In this document: positions 63,724 through 64,000 of the stretch, in pieces
How positions within the stretch are numbered: the stretch's first letter is position 1
How the letters are laid out: each line of letters begins with the position of its first letter
NCBI RefSeq assembly: GCF_000981585.1
Contig: NZ_LN831776.1
Span: 5,997,187 to 6,061,186 of the forward strand
DNA from: Paenibacillus riograndensis SBR5
Lineage (GTDB): Bacteria; Bacillota; Bacilli; Paenibacillales; Paenibacillaceae
DNA length: 64,000 nt
Direction: 5' to 3'
Made by a program: the position numbers and the translations under genes
Notes under the pieces: generated by a model
Database searches by the model: none
What the model was told of the DNA's origin: nothing
What the model saw: the letters and a program-made list of their open reading frames with translations, nothing else

Positions 63724-64000
63724 CTAAAATAAAATTTCCCGCTTGTTCACTTTAACCCCGGATAAGGATTGGTCGAACATATCAAGAATAAAGAGAAAAC
63801 GCTCGGCTTCGCGGAATACGTGGTCCGCCAACAAAGGATGGATGATGCTTTTTATCCGGCATTCCTCGATCAAGTCACGTGCTGTTTTCTTGAAGTCACG
63901 CAACGATTTTACAGAGACCCGGTTTTCGTCCACGAATTGGCTGAGAAGCGGAACCGTCTGGGACTGAGGACGCATGTGGCTCAAATCCACCGCCTGAAAC
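63724..64000 (-). CDS. C-terminal part of a DUF2935-like protein, cut by window edge
   Basis: The frame is open from the right edge to the stop at 63724. About 91 residues are seen, including LRDFKKTARDLIEECRIKSI then IHPLLADHVFREAERFLFIL, a helical pattern with histidines like that of DUF2935 metal-binding four-helix proteins. The true start is outside the window; the GTG at 63990 is only an internal candidate. Function unknown. Confidence 0.6.
   Translation of the reverse strand, partial: FQAVDLSHMRPQSQTVPLLSQFVDENRVSVKSLRDFKKTARDLIEECRIKSIIHPLLADHVFREAERFLFILDMFDQSLSGVKVNKREILF

Overview
The window reads as a chromosomal segment of a spore-forming, Gram-positive bacterium of the Paenibacillus type (Bacillota, Paenibacillaceae). 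The reasons are: the gene order from prmA to nif3 follows the Bacillus subtilis yqeT-yqfO region; the sporulation genes yqfC and yqfD are present; there is an S-layer-homology (SLH) surface protein, a glycine T-box leader and AddAB rather than RecBCD; and there are many GTG/TTG starts behind strong AGGAGG sites. No tRNA, CRISPR array or prophage was seen.

Layout. 1-4.4 kb: end of a subtilisin-like protease, then a MocR/GntR regulator divergent from a class I aminotransferase across a 93-bp spacer with direct repeats. 4.5-28.1 kb: a nearly all-minus-strand housekeeping block. In transcription order it runs HIT, rpsU, yqeY, nfeD, floA, a FloA-linked membrane protein, yqfC, yqfD, phoH, pgpH, ybeY, dgkA, cdd, era, yqzL, recO, [Gly T-box] glyQ, glyS, yqxD, dnaG, rpoD (sigA), a membrane protein, trmK, nif3, and rnpB with type-A sequence features. 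These serve translation, replication priming, principal sigma factor, c-di-AMP turnover, 16S rRNA maturation, membrane rafts and repair. Compared with B. subtilis, ccpN-yqfL is missing between glyS and yqxD.

28.3-47 kb: an insertion relative to B. subtilis between rpsU and the yqeW-like Na/Pi transporter. It carries alsD (acetolactate decarboxylase), the double-strand-break repair operon addB-addA-sbcD-sbcC, a complete IS element, an RlmI-type rRNA methyltransferase and the transporter. 47.7-49.6 kb: a full group II intron with its reverse transcriptase/maturase, lying between genes. 49.9-57.8 kb: an eight-repeat Big2 surface protein, a NUDIX hydrolase, mtaB, rsmE, a site-2-protease homologue, prmA and tag. 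57.9-64 kb: an ECF sigma factor with a DUF4179 anti-sigma-like membrane protein, a soluble PAS-chemoreceptor-like protein, a three-SLH surface protein with a PEPTPVPT linker, and the end of a DUF2935-like protein.

Intergenic DNA is the least explained part. Three short repeat families recur: TGYA-N5-TRCA palindromes, AAGTGGAAAAAG-N-ACTAATT units, and AAAACTTTTAGGAGG-linked units. The IS element has inserted into the centre of one palindrome with a 3-bp duplication. Removing it restores a continuous 118-codon frame that runs into a terminator. Other regulatory sites read from the sequence are an ECF (sigma-W-like) promoter for nfeD-floA, a sigma-E-like promoter for yqfCD, and strong sigma-A promoters for rpsU, rnpB and the glyQS T-box.
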